A stretch of 64,000 bases of DNA from Planctomycetota bacterium (GTDB taxonomy: Bacteria > Planctomycetota > Planctomycetia > Planctomycetales > Planctomycetaceae). The translations under genes were made by a program, and so were the position numbers. The DNA lies in contig JAEZFD010000044.1 of assembly GCA_023417655.1 (NCBI GenBank), positions 51,323 to 115,322 of the forward strand, written 5' to 3'. The notes under the pieces were generated by a model, which was not told the origin of the DNA, searched no databases, and saw only the letters and a list, made by a program, of their open reading frames with translations. Positions 9,723-19,578 of this stretch are shown piece after piece (position 1 is the first letter of the stretch; each line of letters starts with the position of its first letter).

Positions 9723-12683
9723 ATGTCGGAACTGGGCTTTCATCATCAGAAGACGGGTTCGAGCGAGCAGGGGCTGACTTTTGTCCGACCTCTGCCTCAG
9801 GTCTCAACTTCTGCGCCTACTTCAGCGACAGAGAACGACGGCGCGCGGGGCACGACAGAACCCGGTCTGATCGATCGCCTTTTTCCCCCGCGCACCGCTC
9901 TTGATTCTGGTGTCCTTCCCCCGGTGACCGGACTCGAACTCGGACACTTCGTGATCGAGGAACGAATCGGTCGTGGAGGGATGGGCGCGGTCTTCCGTGC
10001 TCTTGATAAACGCCTGGATCGCGTTGTCGCGCTCAAGGTGCTCTCGCCGGAATACTCCAGCGACCCGGATGCCGTCCATCGATTTCAGAATGAAGCCCGC
10101 GCTGCGGCCCGACTTGATCACGATAACATCGCCCGGGTGTATTACTCCGGATCAGAACAACGCGTGCATTTCATCGCGTTTGAATTCGTGACCGGAACCA
10201 ATATTCGCGCGCTCATCAGTCATCAGGGGCGGATCTCTCCCGCCGACACGGTGAACTACGGCCTCCAGATTGCCGAGGCCTTGCGTCATACGTGGAGCAT
10301 GAACGTCGTGCATCGCGACGTGAAGCCTTCGAACATCATTGTCTCTGCCAACGGCAGGGCGAAACTCGTTGACCTCGGTCTCGCAAGAAATCTTGATTCA
10401 GAGGCTTCTCGCGAACTGACCGTCGCGGGAACGGCATTGGGGACGTTTGACTACATCTCGCCGGAGCAGGCGATTGATGCGCGGAATGTTGATGTCCGCA
10501 GCGATCTGTATTCGCTGGGATGTACGCTCTATCACATGCTGACGGGCACGCCTCCTTATCCGAATGGGACGATGTTCGAGAAGGTGATGAATCATCACCG
10601 ACCGACCCCGCCGGATCCGGCTGTCCGCGTCCCGAATGTCAATCCTCTCCTCTCGGCGATTGTCCAGAAGTTGATGGCGAGCAATCCAGATGACAGGTAC
10701 GACACGCCTGAACTGCTCATCGCCGATTTGATGACTGTCGCACAGGAGATGGGCCTCGCTCCGATTCCTGCGGAAACAATGATCTGGACGCCTCAGCTTC
10801 CGATGGAACGACCATCGCGATGGAAGGGAGCGCCCACCTGGACCGCAGTGGCAATTCTGCTGTTGGTGCTGGTCCTTGCAGATCGGCTCAGAATGCCTCA
10901 GCGACCCGTTCAGTTTGCGGATTCGATTACGGACCTGGGAGCCGAATCGACGACCCCTCCCGGTGGGGGAACTCGAATGGCCCCGACGCCGTCTGACGCC
11001 GGGGATCCTGCTGGAAACGTGAGCGGGACTATTATTATCCCGCCTGACGCTGTTTCTGTATCTCCTTCTGAGATCCCCATGACTGGATCTCAGCGTGACA
11101 ATCGGTCCCTCGCTGACAATCCGCTTCAGGAACAGATTCGACCCGTCGCTGGCTCCCCAACCTCAGGGGGAGTCGTCCCGCAGCTGCGCCTCGCGCCGCC
11201 GGATGACTGGCTGGGACAATCGAACTTCACATTCCTCCCATCGCTGAATTCCGGGCGGAACGAAGCGACGACAACATCCAGTCCGGGTGCCACACCGGCT
11301 CCCGCTGATCGGGCGTCGGGTGGGAAAATGTCCACCGGGGGGACGCTGGTTCCACGAATGGATTTGACGCCTGTAACCGAGCTGCCGGGTTCAGCGCCCT
11401 TGACTTCCTCAGCTCCGCTGAACGGTCAGGTCCGAGCACCCGTGATGGTGACCGAACCGTTCGTCGTCATTGATCCCACGACAGAGGCCCGGTATCCGTG
11501 TTCGACATTGTCAGCCGCCTGTTCACTTGCCAAAGACAACTGGGCCATCGAAGTGCAGGCGACTGGAACTCCGCTGGTTCAGACTGAAACTCTCTCGATC
11601 TCGGACAAACGGATTCGCATCCGCCCGGGTCGAGAGTTTCAGCCAGGGCGGGACAAGCGGCCATTGATCCGGTTTGATACTGCAAATCAGCAGATGCTTG
11701 CGTCTCGAAATGAACGCATGGAACTGATGCAGATCAATCGAGGAGCACTTGAGTTCTACGACGTCGACATCGAACTGCTGGTCGATCCGGCTTCAATCGT
11801 GGAATGGTCGTTTGTCGCATTGTCCAATGGTTCTCGACTGACGGCGACAGGGGCGTCGGTGACGATCGTCAACCCGTTCAATATTCCTACGAGCTTTGTC
11901 TCCGTCCCTGAGAATGATGCTCAGGGGCTGGCAGACCGGATGCCGGATCGCATGACATCCCGTCAAAATCGAGTGGAGCTGCAGGACTGCGTTGTTCGGG
12001 GACAGATCGATTTTCTCGAGCAGAGCATCAGCGACCCGTTGCATGTCTCTCTGCAGAATACGGCTCTGGCACTCTCCGGCTGGGTCTTCCGGGTTGATGG
12101 ATCGAAGGGGGCAACCAACAGCTATCTCTCAGACACAGGGCTGACAGCGACATTCGCTCTGGATCACGTCACCGCGATCTCAGGTTATGGTCTTTTGTCC
12201 TCGACCTCGGGTGAGCATGGTTCCATTCCGATTATCAAACTCAGTCTGAACAACTGTGTCTTCCGTGTGGAAGAACAGAATCAGCCGTTCATCGAAATCA
12301 CCGGGCACGAAGAGGATGGCGAGCTGCGACAGTCGTTCGAAATTGAGGCGAGTCGAAACCGCAATTTCTTCCAGTTGACGGGGCCGCTGTGTGTGATCGA
12401 GTCTTCAACCTCTCTCCTTTCGGAAAGCGGACGAGAACTCACTGCCGAACAGCTGGGTTTGACGCTTGTCGATGTCTCATCGGATAGCCGGATCCATCTT
12501 TCGAGCGTCGTTGGGATGAATAACTGGCACTCGGTCGCACCGACCGATCTGGAACTGCGGCAGGGAGTTAATAACCCGGCCATCGGTGCCTCAGGTGACT
12601 TGCAGAATGCAGGCGTCAACTGGCAAGCGACCCGACTTCCCCGTCTCCTGCAGACCTCGACAGGCAATCCTGACAATCGGTAA
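9723..12683 (+). CDS. Membrane-anchored Ser/Thr protein kinase with large extracytoplasmic domain
   Basis: A 986-residue Hanks-type kinase. The kinase domain spans ~75-340 with the glycine loop IGRGGMGAV, catalytic Lys105, HRDVKPSN (Asp199), DLG (Asp217) in place of DFG, and the APE-like SPEQA. One transmembrane helix lies at ~373-388. A Pro/Ser/Thr-rich linker follows to about 560. The C-terminal ~400 residues are beta-rich with many short strands, resembling a right-handed beta-helix or a carbohydrate/peptide sensor exposed outside the membrane. This is a typical planctomycete receptor-kinase layout. The signal sensed and the substrates are unknown. The gene stands alone. Confidence 0.93.
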   Translation: MSELGFHHQKTGSSEQGLTFVRPLPQVSTSAPTSATENDGARGTTEPGLIDRLFPPRTALDSGVLPPVTGLELGHFVIEERIGRGGMGAVFRALDKRLDRVVALKVLSPEYSSDPDAVHRFQNEARAAARLDHDNIARVYYSGSEQRVHFIAFEFVTGTNIRALISHQGRISPADTVNYGLQIAEALRHTWSMNVVHRDVKPSNIIVSANGRAKLVDLGLARNLDSEASRELTVAGTALGTFDYISPEQAIDARNVDVRSDLYSLGCTLYHMLTGTPPYPNGTMFEKVMNHHRPTPPDPAVRVPNVNPLLSAIVQKLMASNPDDRYDTPELLIADLMTVAQEMGLAPIPAETMIWTPQLPMERPSRWKGAPTWTAVAILLLVLVLADRLRMPQRPVQFADSITDLGAESTTPPGGGTRMAPTPSDAGDPAGNVSGTIIIPPDAVSVSPSEIPMTGSQRDNRSLADNPLQEQIRPVAGSPTSGGVVPQLRLAPPDDWLGQSNFTFLPSLNSGRNEATTTSSPGATPAPADRASGGKMSTGGTLVPRMDLTPVTELPGSAPLTSSAPLNGQVRAPVMVTEPFVVIDPTTEARYPCSTLSAACSLAKDNWAIEVQATGTPLVQTETLSISDKRIRIRPGREFQPGRDKRPLIRFDTANQQMLASRNERMELMQINRGALEFYDVDIELLVDPASIVEWSFVALSNGSRLTATGASVTIVNPFNIPTSFVSVPENDAQGLADRMPDRMTSRQNRVELQDCVVRGQIDFLEQSISDPLHVSLQNTALALSGWVFRVDGSKGATNSYLSDTGLTATFALDHVTAISGYGLLSSTSGEHGSIPIIKLSLNNCVFRVEEQNQPFIEITGHEEDGELRQSFEIEASRNRNFFQLTGPLCVIESSTSLLSESGRELTAEQLGLTLVDVSSDSRIHLSSVVGMNNWHSVAPTDLELRQGVNNPAIGASGDLQNAGVNWQATRLPRLLQTSTGNPDNR

Positions 12684-12821
12684 TTCAAACTCAGGCCTGC
12701 GCCGCTGCGGCAAGGAGATCGCGGAGTTCTTTTTGCCTTTTGAACTATCCGTTCTCAACTCGCGAAACAGCGTCATTCATCAAGTAAGCACTGCTCTGAG
12801 CGGGCACACGGTAGCGTCGAC

Positions 12822-15800
12822 TTAAAAGCCGCCGTTCAGTCCGGACGAACCGCCGATGTTGAAGGCGCGCTTTGCGGGATTGAACTGGATCCGTCGAGCT
12901 GCTGAGGTGTTCGACGGCAGCCCAATCTCAGGCTGATGATAGAGAATGGCATCACGTCCCAGGCCTCGCAGAACGAACTGGCCACTCCGTTCATCGTAGG
13001 TCAGCTCATCGGCATTCGCGCGGAAGATGTGTCCTTCCAATTCGGTCGCTCCGGTGGCAAACACTTCGAGCATCCCGGTCTTACCGTCGCTCAACAGCCT
13101 GCGAACAAGACGCAATTGCTGGCACTTCATCCAGACGGCGTTTTCTGCCTCAGGGGTATTCTCTGAGAGCTGGTTCTGATGAAACTTCATTCGGGCCTGA
13201 TCGACCGGAGCCGTAATCGCCTGAACGCGGTCATTCAGAGTCGCTTCATTCAGATTCCAGTTGCCCTCAATGTGTCCCTGGAATTTCACCCCGGAATAGC
13301 GCCATTTCGACTGCGATGGAGTCACTGGCTTATTGGCTTCTGACTTATCCGCCGGAGCGAATCGAACCTTGTCGCCGAGTGTCCAGGAGTGAATTTCACC
13401 TGGTCCCTGTCCATGAAACTCCCCGGTCGACTGATGAACTTCGAAAGAGGCGAGATTGGCGCTGCGGACGGCAGAAACCGATCGGTTCTGAAACTCAAAA
13501 GCTTCCATCACGACATGATGTTGTCCTTTGAGTGTCTCAATTGTCAGGTCGGCGGTTCTCGAAGCCGGGTCCGAGAAGGAAAGTCGTTGATTGAGTACGG
13601 CAGTCAGATCTTCGCAGAGGAGACGTGAAATACTTTCCTGATCTCGTGGCATTGAGGCGGTGATCTTCCCCCAGCACCGCATTGCGAGACCGTCAAACTG
13701 CATTCCTTCAGACCAGATGACATCCAGCTTCGAAGCATTGCTGCCTGCCTGGCCAGTGGCTCGATCGGGGATTGGAGAACTCAAGCCTCCTGGCCCCGGG
13801 ACCCGTAACAGATTTTCATGCCGCGAAAGCGTGATCTTGCCTCCCCAGAGCTTGGCGGGCCCGAAGGAAACGACGGCCTGAGCCGGTTCCTGTTCTGCAG
13901 GGCCGGATTCGCCCAGCACGGTGACGTACTGCCGGAACCCGCCTCCATTTTCGGCAATGAGTTTCCTGCCGGAAATGACCAGCGGCCCCTGCATGTCACG
14001 ACTGCCGACGGCCATGGAGTTACGTGGCTGATGCTTCAACTGAACAGAACCTTCTCCCACGACCTGACGGAAGTCGAGAGCCCCTGCCACGGTGTCGTGA
14101 ACGAGATCGAGTTGCAGCTGATCGGCTTCAACAATCCATGGATCGGCCTCAGCGGAATCGGAGCGGGACTGGCCGCCATTCGGGTCCATCATCGAATTCG
14201 ATCCCCGATTCATCTGAGTTGCCTCGATGATGCCGGGGGTGATCACCGCGTCCACGAGATTGGCTCGTGTGATCTGCAGAACAGTTGAGTCGAGGGTGAG
14301 ATTTCCCTGTGCCCGTACCCGTTTCAATGCCAATGGACGATGTAACGATCCGCCGTTGGTTGCTTTCGTCTGGGTGATCTGAGGACTGCGCGGGCCATGA
14401 GTTGATGCCTGGGCCAGATCGACCCAGAGCGTGAACAGATCGGCTTTCAGGCGTCCGCGATTGGGAACTTCAACCTGCGTATCCCGTTCCAGTGAAATAG
14501 CATGACACCGGGCGGCGGGGTCAGGCAAGACTCGCAATCGCTGAGCCCAACTCGCACGCAGGGGGAGCGGTCCAAGACTTTCCTGTCGAATCTCAAGCTG
14601 TCCGGCACCACGGCATTCGAGGGCGGCGAGTTCATTGGTTTCCGTGTGCTGAAAGTCGATGAACGGCGACTTGAAAGTCATGTCTCCACGCTGGATCGAC
14701 ACCTGCTCCTGATCGATCAGCACGGCATGTCGTGAGACGGCGTCATAGAACAGATCCTGCATCGTGGCAGACATCTGCTGGTCTTCGGAGGTGATTTTCA
14801 GCCGTCCCCCTTTTCCCTGTAGTGTCCCCTTTGCCTGGATCGCTTTCAGCTGGAGGTTATCAAAGGCTTCCTGCGGCGATGTTTCTTGCGGTGGAAGTGA
14901 CATGCCATCGGCTGCGATGACCGGAGTTTTGGGGACGAACTGCAGCCGCAACCAGTCGCAATCAATGACGTCGGTGAGTTTCACCTGATTCTTCAGAGCT
15001 TGATGCACGATATGCACCTGATCGTCGATCACGCATTCCGCTTTGACCACGTCGTAACGCAACGATCCCTCGCTGGTCAGGCGGATGTGACGAGGTTCAT
15101 TCTGCTGTTGAAAGGAGGAATCGAGCGTCACATTGCGACGCAACTGCACTTGAGCAAGCCCACCGATTCGGGGCATATCACGATTGAGATTTGGGTCGGT
15201 CGATGGTTGAAACTTGAGTTCGATCTGATGAGCGGTTCCGGCGATGGTGCGCTGGTCGGTCGGCGTCGGACCGAATGCAAATTCGATGGGATAATCGCTG
15301 TAAAGCTGCAGGGCTTCTTCTTCGAACTTGAAGTTCTGGCCTTCGATCCGCAGACCGTCTGGCCCATCGATATGCACGGCTCCTTCAAGCGAGGCCCAGA
15401 CGATGCGTCCCGGCTTGGCGTCTGTCAGTGAGATCGCATCATCGAAGAACGAGTTCTGGAACTTGACCTGAGCTCGCTCCGCCATCATGCGGTACGGCGG
15501 TGCGTCTGGCCGTTTGGGGTCTCTCCACAGAATCGCGACCGGTGAAATCTTCACAGTGTTGCCGGTCTCAGCGATCCGATGCAGCTCACGAAAATAGAGC
15601 GAGACAGACTGAGCAATCTGCCAGGTGTGTTCGGCGTGGTGCGTCCAGGGGGCATCCGGAAAGACGTCCATCGCCTGTTGTTCAAACAGAGCCGGGGCAC
15701 GAATCGATGTCTCTGCCGCGTGGAGTTCAGGGCCGGTCGAGACGACGACGGACGTCAGCGGATTCAGAATTGCTGAATACAGGCGTGATGCCACCGCCAG

Positions 15801-15839
15801 TCCCGCGACGATCGTCAGACAGATCAGGAAGCGTGACAT
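12822..15839 (-). CDS. Giant OstA/LptC-like periplasmic protein
   Basis: The 1005-residue protein has an N-terminal membrane anchor (FLICLTIVAGLAVASRL) and then a long series of beta-strand-rich repeats without further membrane helices. Stretches such as AERAQVKFQNSFFDDAIS, GRIVWASLEGAVHI and LIAENGGGFRQYVTVLGES have the look of LptA/LptC/OstA_N jelly-roll modules, which carry LPS across the periplasm. The gene lies 141 bp downstream of kdsD on the same strand, supporting a role in LPS transport or assembly. At ~1000 residues it is about five times the size of LptA or LptC, so it may form a continuous periplasmic bridge. I prefer the ATG at 15839; a TTG five codons upstream is also possible. 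The family assignment is an inference from pattern and context. Confidence 0.65.
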   Translation of the reverse strand: MSRFLICLTIVAGLAVASRLYSAILNPLTSVVVSTGPELHAAETSIRAPALFEQQAMDVFPDAPWTHHAEHTWQIAQSVSLYFRELHRIAETGNTVKISPVAILWRDPKRPDAPPYRMMAERAQVKFQNSFFDDAISLTDAKPGRIVWASLEGAVHIDGPDGLRIEGQNFKFEEEALQLYSDYPIEFAFGPTPTDQRTIAGTAHQIELKFQPSTDPNLNRDMPRIGGLAQVQLRRNVTLDSSFQQQNEPRHIRLTSEGSLRYDVVKAECVIDDQVHIVHQALKNQVKLTDVIDCDWLRLQFVPKTPVIAADGMSLPPQETSPQEAFDNLQLKAIQAKGTLQGKGGRLKITSEDQQMSATMQDLFYDAVSRHAVLIDQEQVSIQRGDMTFKSPFIDFQHTETNELAALECRGAGQLEIRQESLGPLPLRASWAQRLRVLPDPAARCHAISLERDTQVEVPNRGRLKADLFTLWVDLAQASTHGPRSPQITQTKATNGGSLHRPLALKRVRAQGNLTLDSTVLQITRANLVDAVITPGIIEATQMNRGSNSMMDPNGGQSRSDSAEADPWIVEADQLQLDLVHDTVAGALDFRQVVGEGSVQLKHQPRNSMAVGSRDMQGPLVISGRKLIAENGGGFRQYVTVLGESGPAEQEPAQAVVSFGPAKLWGGKITLSRHENLLRVPGPGGLSSPIPDRATGQAGSNASKLDVIWSEGMQFDGLAMRCWGKITASMPRDQESISRLLCEDLTAVLNQRLSFSDPASRTADLTIETLKGQHHVVMEAFEFQNRSVSAVRSANLASFEVHQSTGEFHGQGPGEIHSWTLGDKVRFAPADKSEANKPVTPSQSKWRYSGVKFQGHIEGNWNLNEATLNDRVQAITAPVDQARMKFHQNQLSENTPEAENAVWMKCQQLRLVRRLLSDGKTGMLEVFATGATELEGHIFRANADELTYDERSGQFVLRGLGRDAILYHQPEIGLPSNTSAARRIQFNPAKRAFNIGGSSGLNGGF

Positions 15840-15980
15840 GGAGGTGGACTTCAACGAATGACGACAGGAACTGTTCGCGAGTGGATCTGGGAATGGCTCG
15901 AAATGCCGGCGAGTGGAGGATCAATCTTGAAAGGGGGAACAGTGTCTTACTGGGAACATGTCGTTGCGAGGAGCAGGGGA

Positions 15981-17000
15981 CTATTCCCCGCATTCCTTGG
16001 GAAGCCAGCCAATCACATCGGTAATGTCGATGAGTCCAATGGGCTGGCCAGCGTCATCAACGACGGGAACCTCACTGATTCGCCGTGAGGCAAGCATGTC
16101 CACGACGTCGGACAGCATCGCGGTCGCTCGAACAGTCATCGGGTCGCGGGTCATGACTTCTGAAATGGCTTCATCAAGACCATGATCCCGACGTGCTTCC
16201 AGCAATCGTGCCAAATCGCTATCGGTGAAGATTCCGCACAGCACACCGTTTTCATCAGTCAGAAGCACGGCACCTGTTCGACGGCCGGGCCGGGCGGTGG
16301 TGGTAATCACTTCCCGGACAGTGGAAGCTGACGAGGCGATCCGCACCTGTTCGAGCGGACGCATGACTTCGGTAACAGGTTTGAGCTTCTGTCCCAGGCT
16401 GCCACCGGGGTGAAACCGACCAAATTGGGACGCACTGAAGCCACGGGCTTCAGCCACGACCAAGGCGAGAGCATCGCCGAGTGCGAGCATCGCAGTTGTC
16501 GTGCTGCTGGGGGCAAGTCCCCAAGGACAGGCCTCGCGAACGCGACCGATCTCGAGAACGATATCTGACTTTGTGGCAAGTGAATTCTGTCGGGTCGCCG
16601 TGATGGCAATGATCTTCAATCCCATATCCCGCACGCTGGGGAGGATCTGGAGAAGTTCATGTGTCTCACCACTGTTCGACAGGGCGATGAGGACATCATT
16701 CGCATGAAGTTTTCCAAGGTCCCCATGCACGGCCTCAGCGGGGTGCAGAAAATGGGATCGTGTGCCGGTTGATGAGAGAGTGGCGGTCAGTTTCTGACCA
16801 ATCAGTCCCGCTTTGCCCATGCCGGAGACAACGACACTGCCCGAGCAGTTCAGAAGCGCTTCGACGGCCATACAGAAACTGGTATCGAGCCGTTTGATCT
16901 GCTCCTGAATCGCATCCGCTTCGAGCCGGAGGATCTCGCGGCCTGCGCGCAAGCGTTCAAAGTGCGAGAACGGAATCAGTCGCTGGGCAGCTAAACTCAC
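15981..17000 (-). CDS. kdsD: Arabinose-5-phosphate isomerase, SIS plus CBS pair
   Basis: The 339-residue protein has an N-terminal SIS sugar-isomerase domain (GSVVVSGMGKAGLIGQK, LHANDVLIALSNSGET) at ~40-195 and two CBS repeats at ~210-335 (GVLCGIFTDSDLARLL, SEVPVVDDAGQPIGLIDITD). This architecture and length match KdsD/KpsF, which makes D-arabinose 5-phosphate, the first precursor of Kdo for LPS. The enzyme is cytoplasmic. The start is a GTG at 17000 with AGGA about 10 bases upstream. It probably forms an operon with the OstA-like gene downstream, linking Kdo supply to LPS export. Confidence 0.92.
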   Translation of the reverse strand: MSLAAQRLIPFSHFERLRAGREILRLEADAIQEQIKRLDTSFCMAVEALLNCSGSVVVSGMGKAGLIGQKLTATLSSTGTRSHFLHPAEAVHGDLGKLHANDVLIALSNSGETHELLQILPSVRDMGLKIIAITATRQNSLATKSDIVLEIGRVREACPWGLAPSSTTTAMLALGDALALVVAEARGFSASQFGRFHPGGSLGQKLKPVTEVMRPLEQVRIASSASTVREVITTTARPGRRTGAVLLTDENGVLCGIFTDSDLARLLEARRDHGLDEAISEVMTRDPMTVRATAMLSDVVDMLASRRISEVPVVDDAGQPIGLIDITDVIGWLPKECGE

Positions 17001-17233
17001 CTGTCGGCATCCTGCGCTGGAGCTGGGACAATTCTTTCTCAGTCGAGAGCCGTCTGCTGTCTCGCCTGCCTTCGGAAGGCACTTGTCAGAAATCGGTTCG
17101 CACGCTGCAAAAAGAGCGGAATCTCCCGATTGAAAGTGCGGGGGAGTCTACCCGGGGGGCTGAAAACAGGTCAACGTGAATCCGGGGACAGACACACCCT
17201 CATCGGCAACGATTGCCGGTGTCCTGAAACGAC

Positions 17234-17271
17234 GGAACCTGCTTCCATCCATCAGGTTGGAAGCAGGTTCC
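17234..17271. terminator. Perfect 13-bp hairpin
   Basis: GGAACCTGCTTCC at 17234-17246 pairs perfectly with GGAAGCAGGTTCC at 17259-17271 across a 12-base loop. It lies 43 bases past the stop of the YugP-like gene (minus strand). The following tract is only weakly T-rich, so intrinsic termination is likely but not certain. Confidence 0.6.
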
Positions 17272-17313
17272 TCGAGTCTTCGGAGAATCTGGAGCGGTTG
17301 CGCGGCTCGCTGA

Positions 17314-18045
17314 TCAGCGTTCGTCACGATTTCCGGACAGCAGCCCCAGTCGGATCACCCAGTACAGCACGACGAGAATGGACTGCAGGGTAGCCGCGAC
17401 ATAGGTCCACGCCGCAGCGTTCAGAACGCCTGCGACCGCCTGACCGCCATAGGCGTCGACGACTCCCATGTCATAGAGCAGGCGTTTCGCCCGATTGCTG
17501 GCATCGAATTCGACAGGCAAGTTAATCAACTGGAATACCGCAGCGGCGGCGAACCCACCGATGGCGACCCAGAAGAACAATTGGCTGAACCCGGACTTCG
17601 CAAGTTCAATTGAAAAGGCAGGCAGCAACATGCCGAGCACCAGAAAGACCATGAACCAGATCGGTCCGAACTGAGCCGCCGGTACCGCCAGGTTCCGGAC
17701 CACGAGCGGGGCATACCGCTGTGCATCCTGAAGCGCATGACCTGCCTCATGGGCCGCAATCCCGACCGCAGCAGCCGTATGTCCGCTATACACATCGCTG
17801 CTGAGACGCAGCACTTTCTGGCTGGGGTCGTAGTGATCAGACAACTGTCCTGGCACCTGTTCGATTTCCACATAGTCGAGCCCGGCGTCATCCAGGATCT
17901 GGCGCGCAGCCTGAGCCCCACTGATGCGTGTTGGAACTTCCATCGCCTGAGCGTAAGTGGATTTGATTCTCCACTGCGCCCACAGCATCAACAGCATCGC
18001 TGGTGACAGGATGATGAAATACCAAGGGTCAAAGATTGGGAACAT
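17314..18045 (-). CDS. Zn-dependent membrane protease, YugP-like
   Basis: The 243-residue protein starts with a membrane helix (PWYFIILSPAMLLMLWAQW), has a soluble portion with QVPGQLSDHYDPSQKVLRLS, and then the zinc motif HEAGH in GIAAHEAGHALQD. Two or three more hydrophobic segments follow, with NLPVEFDASNRAKRLL between them. Motif order and size match the YugP/Zn_peptidase_2 family of inner-membrane metalloproteases, whose substrates are poorly known. It appears to be a single-gene unit with a strong hairpin just past its stop. Confidence 0.88.
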   Translation of the reverse strand: MFPIFDPWYFIILSPAMLLMLWAQWRIKSTYAQAMEVPTRISGAQAARQILDDAGLDYVEIEQVPGQLSDHYDPSQKVLRLSSDVYSGHTAAAVGIAAHEAGHALQDAQRYAPLVVRNLAVPAAQFGPIWFMVFLVLGMLLPAFSIELAKSGFSQLFFWVAIGGFAAAAVFQLINLPVEFDASNRAKRLLYDMGVVDAYGGQAVAGVLNAAAWTYVAATLQSILVVLYWVIRLGLLSGNRDER

Positions 18046-18281
18046 GGCTCTCTGAGTTTCGTCTCGTGAGGAGGTTCAGATGTTTCCTGCTGAACCTTCC
18101 CGCGAATCTGTGAAGGTGTCAGTTGAATCAACAGCCATTAATGCTGGCTGATCTCGCCAATTTTATACGCCCCCTGCGCTCTCGCGAAGAGGGGAAAACT
18201 GACGAAAACATTACGATTCTTGGCCACAATGAGCTGGCATGCAAGTGAGAACGTCGTAAGCGATCTATTGGATCAAATAAA

Positions 18282-18320
18282 ATGAGGTGACGACGCCATC
18301 AACCTGCGTCGTCACCTCAT
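18282..18320 (-). terminator. Intrinsic terminator of the ompH-like gene
   Basis: A 14-bp perfect stem is formed by 18282-18295 and 18307-18320 with an 11-base loop. On the minus strand the stem is followed by a T-rich tract (ATTTTATTTG). It lies ~98 bases past the stop of the Skp-like gene. Confidence 0.8.
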
Positions 18321-18417
18321 CGCGAATTCAATTGGGAGCTGTCGGGCCGGAAATCGATTTCAGGATTTCTGGCAGGCACCTGTCCGAAGGTGGTGGGGGA
18401 GGACAGGCGGGAGTCGA

Positions 18418-19032
18418 CTACTTCTTGGCGGTCTTCTTGTACTGCTCGTTCAGGTGGTTCAGGATCGGATCAGTGATGTCGTCCTGTGGCTGGTAGTACA
18501 CAACCTGGCGGTTCATGTTCTGCAGGATGGCCTGTGGATTGCCAGCGTCGGCAACTTCACCGCGGTTGAAGCGGATGACCAGCGTGTACTTGTAGTAACC
18601 GGCATAGCGGTTGACCACGTCCTGAACTTCCAGGTAGATCGTCTTGTAAACTTCGGCCTGCTGGCGAACGATCTTCTGCTGTTCGACCTGGCGGAAAGTT
18701 TCCAGTTCGGTCTTCAGCTTGATCAGTTCTGACTCGATTTTGTTGTAGTCAGCGCTACCTGGCTGCAGGTTCTGGAGCGCGGTCTGGCCCTGCTTTCCCT
18801 TTTCCATCATCGCCTGAGCCTTGGCTTCTGCTTCTTCAGCAGCTTTCTTCAGGCTCGCGGTCTGATCCTTGAACTTGTCGTAGTTCTGGAAAATGTGGGC
18901 CATGTCGATCAGACCAATCTGATGAGGCGCAGCACCCGCAGCCGGTCCTTCGGCGCGAACGGTCGCTTGCGTCACAAACAGTCCAACCGCCGCCAGGGCG
19001 ACTACCAATGGGTTGCACTTCTTCACGGTCAC
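18418..19032 (-). CDS. OmpH/Skp-like periplasmic chaperone
   Basis: The protein (204 residues from the chosen start) has a signal peptide ending near VRAEG. Next come the Skp-type strand QIGLIDMAHIFQNYDKFKDQ and a long charged helical pair, residues ~60-140, rich in Ala, Glu, Lys and Gln, ending in a small beta/helix part (YTLVIRFNRG). Skp/OmpH proteins form trimeric jellyfish-shaped holdases that escort outer-membrane proteins. No ATG fits: AAAGGAG lies 4 bases before a GTG at 19032 and 10 bases before a second in-frame GTG at 19026, and either may be used. An in-frame ATG at 19110 would add residues that break the signal peptide pattern. A terminator follows the gene. Confidence 0.85.
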   Translation of the reverse strand: MTVKKCNPLVVALAAVGLFVTQATVRAEGPAAGAAPHQIGLIDMAHIFQNYDKFKDQTASLKKAAEEAEAKAQAMMEKGKQGQTALQNLQPGSADYNKIESELIKLKTELETFRQVEQQKIVRQQAEVYKTIYLEVQDVVNRYAGYYKYTLVIRFNRGEVADAGNPQAILQNMNRQVVYYQPQDDITDPILNHLNEQYKKTAKK

Positions 19033-19450
19033 TGCACTCCTTTGCGATTCCGTATCGCCCGCGCGTCCGATTGGACACTCTTGCGCCGGCCGAAGACGAA
19101 GATGATTCATTTTCTTTTTTGACCCGTCGGGCGACCCAGCCCGGTGGTGAGCGGAAATCTCTCAATTCTTTGATTTGAGGTCAATTGGAATTCTTCCGGG
19201 CCTCACTAATTCCTCTTTTCACCCCCGTTGGCGGCACTTTCTGCCGACCTTGGAGGTTCAAATTGATCGCATATGTGCATTTGGCGCATCCTCACGGCAG
19301 AAAAATGCATGTAGATGCGATATCCCTCTGTTCCCGTTGATACGAGGAGCGGGTCCCCTGACCGACGAATTTCCGAGGATGCTCTCTGTTTCCCGAACTT
19401 TTCAGGAATCAAATCGAACAGAATTCACAAATCTGGAGGATGAAAACGAA
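19033..19450. other. Intergenic region upstream of ompH-like gene
   Basis: This should contain the promoter of the minus-strand chaperone gene. A long plus-strand frame through here continues into the FAH gene in antisense and is not credible. No other structure was seen. Confidence 0.4.
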
Positions 19451-19485
19451 GCAGGGGATGTCTCCTGTCTGGAGGCATCCCCTGC
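19451..19485 (-). terminator. Intrinsic terminator of the FAH-family gene
   Basis: GCAGGGGATG at 19451-19460 pairs perfectly with CATCCCCTGC at 19476-19485, with an inner CTCC/GGAG extension. On the minus strand it is followed by TTCGTTTTCA. It lies ~93 bases past the stop of the gene at 19579. Confidence 0.75.
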
Positions 19486-19578
19486 GGTAGATCAACCTGT
19501 GCCAATGAGAGCAAAAGTCAAAATGGTCTCATGCGCGGTCATTGATTGGGTCTTTGAAACGAGGACCTTCAGTTCTGC

